This document shows positions 63,101 through 64,000 of a stretch of 64,000 bases of DNA, piece by piece. The notes below the pieces were generated by a model. That model did no database searches and had not been told where the DNA came from. It saw only the letters and a program-made list of their open reading frames with translations. Both the position numbers and the translations under genes were made by a program. The DNA comes from Hippophae tibetana. Taxonomy: Eukaryota > Streptophyta > Magnoliopsida > Rosales > Elaeagnaceae. The DNA lies in assembly GCA_037013495.1 (NCBI GenBank), contig CM072810.1, positions 108,910,398-108,974,397 on the forward strand. The letters run 5' to 3'. The stretch's first letter is position 1; every line of letters starts with the position of its first letter.

Positions 63101-64000
63101 AAATAGTGGTGGTTAAGTGAAGAATATTGCCAACTAAAAAACCACACATCCGACCTCAGTCACATCCTAACATATAAGAATTTTACCTCCCAGACTCTCA
63201 CGTATTTAGATTGTGCTTGCTGTGCTGCAGTAGAGACCTGTTGTGAAAGTGGAATGCTAACTGCTGAGTTATTCCCAGCAAGTGATTGTAACCCAGACTG
63301 AACTTGTTGGGACATCCCTGGGGTAGGAATCATCGTGCCTGTCCCGGAAGAAGTAACAGATAAACCAAGGCCACTCATCATGTTCGGGTTCATGCCAATA
63401 CCACTTTGAACCATTTGTCCTCCAAACAAATTTGCCTGGCTCATTCCAGGTACAGACTGACCCATACTGACACCTCCTTGGAGATTATTCATTGATTGTG
63501 ACATGCCAATATTTGAATTTCCAGATACATTAGAAGTAGCTGAAGAAAATGGACCTATACCGGAGTTTTGTTGAAGAGCCCCAGACCCAGCAACTGATGT
63601 GATAACTGACTGAGCAGACGACAACATGTTTTGAGAAGTGGGCATAGAAGATGCCATTCCACTAGACATCATGTTTGGCACATGCATTCCCATTGCAGTT
63701 TGACCCATCGGTTGCAGACCCATAGAGCTTCCTCCAGTCAAGGCTGCAGAGTTCATCACTTGACGGACTTGAGATAGATTGTTTAGAATGTTCACGTGGG
63801 TTGGAGCAGGACCCACAGGACGCACGGGCAGTGACACTCCACTTACTATAGGTTTCAGGTCTGACCCATTGTCATTATTTGTGATCATTTCTTGAGAAGT
63901 CGAAGATGGTGGTGATGTTGGCAAGCTAGGGACACCTTGAGAAGTAGGATGGGGAACAGATGGAATGTGTGAAAAAGGTGGCCCCGAAACCATGGAGCTT
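60114..64000 (-). CDS. MED25: Mediator subunit MED25 (PFT1), copy B, 3' half, partial
   Basis: Seven minus-strand exons are visible: 64000(partial)-63187, 63035-62982, 62655-62627, 62080-62012, 61900-61816, 60963-60877 and 60521-60114. All have GT/AG borders and matching phases and no stop before the TAA at 60116-60114. They encode the disordered Met/Ser/Gln-rich linker, the activator-interaction domain (KYVRVWEGSLSGQRQGEPV, then GYRSASASET, LAANWPPVMQIV, QYVGKADFLVFRAMHQHGFL, CAVIQLPSQTLLLSVSDKAC) and the polyglutamine tail ending GGGGFMG. The partner exons in copy A lie at 20938-24815. The vWA half lies past the window edge, so I cannot tell whether this copy is complete; what is visible looks functional. 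Confidence 0.9.
60234..60485 (-). repeat. MED25: Polyglutamine-coding CAG/CAA tract of MED25, copy B
   Basis: Partner of 21061-21312. It lacks a few Gln-Met units present in copy A and gains a QLQQLQQQP-type unit before the conserved LTQQQQMVG. Lengths differ by one codon overall. Confidence 0.9.

Larger units (their letters stand above)
34572..64000. repeat. Tandem segmental duplication, copy B (runs off the window)
   Basis: Second copy of the unit in direct orientation. It follows copy A until 64000, which corresponds to about 24801 in copy A. Specific changes: copia family 2 inserted at 37109-42774, the TRIM array at 56683-57317, different internal deletions in the family-1 copia element, and microsatellite length changes. 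Confidence 0.95.

Noticed and set aside
1145..64000. CRISPR array, phage or other prokaryotic defence system
   Set aside because: The window is plant nuclear DNA. The regular repeats here are TRIM arrays, polyglutamine codons and microsatellites, not spaced short repeats.

Overview
This is a stretch of AT-rich plant nuclear DNA, probably from a eudicot. The evidence is an intron-split Mediator subunit gene (MED25/PFT1), a decayed LHT-type amino-acid transporter gene, Ty1/copia retrotransposons primed by initiator-Met tRNA, several tiny TRIM-like LTR elements and a SINE-like insertion. I cannot fix the species.

The window is dominated by a tandem segmental duplication with a unit of about 33.4 kb. 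Copy A runs from about 1145 to 34571. Copy B starts at about 34572 and runs off the right edge. Both copies hold the same series in the same order: a reverse-transcriptase fragment, a 357-bp TRIM, an orphan first exon, a degenerate copia element (family 1), an LHT pseudogene, a 30-codon ORF, a SINE-like insertion, and the 3' half of MED25 on the minus strand. Positions 1 to about 1144 lie outside the duplication and carry a third TRIM.

Copy B differs from copy A by two insertions with 5-bp target duplications: a 5.67-kb copia element (family 2, 37109-42774, minus strand) and a 635-bp tandem TRIM array (56683-57317). Copy A has the empty site for both. The shared copia family-1 element has lost different internal segments in the two copies: 485 bp in A and 990 bp in B.

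Only MED25 may still be an active host gene. In copy A the exons for the C-terminal half (activator-interaction domain and polyglutamine tail, 20938-27497) read through, but the von Willebrand A half is damaged by two in-frame stops, a truncated exon and no recognisable first exon. In copy B every visible exon (60114-64000) is open; the 5' part lies beyond the window. The LHT gene is dead in both copies and shares lesions between them, so it died before the duplication. The rest is mostly AT-rich sequence in which I see no genes. No RNA gene, CRISPR array or prokaryotic feature was found, and I found no clear candidate for a new biological system. The most informative material is the history recorded by the duplication and its nested elements.
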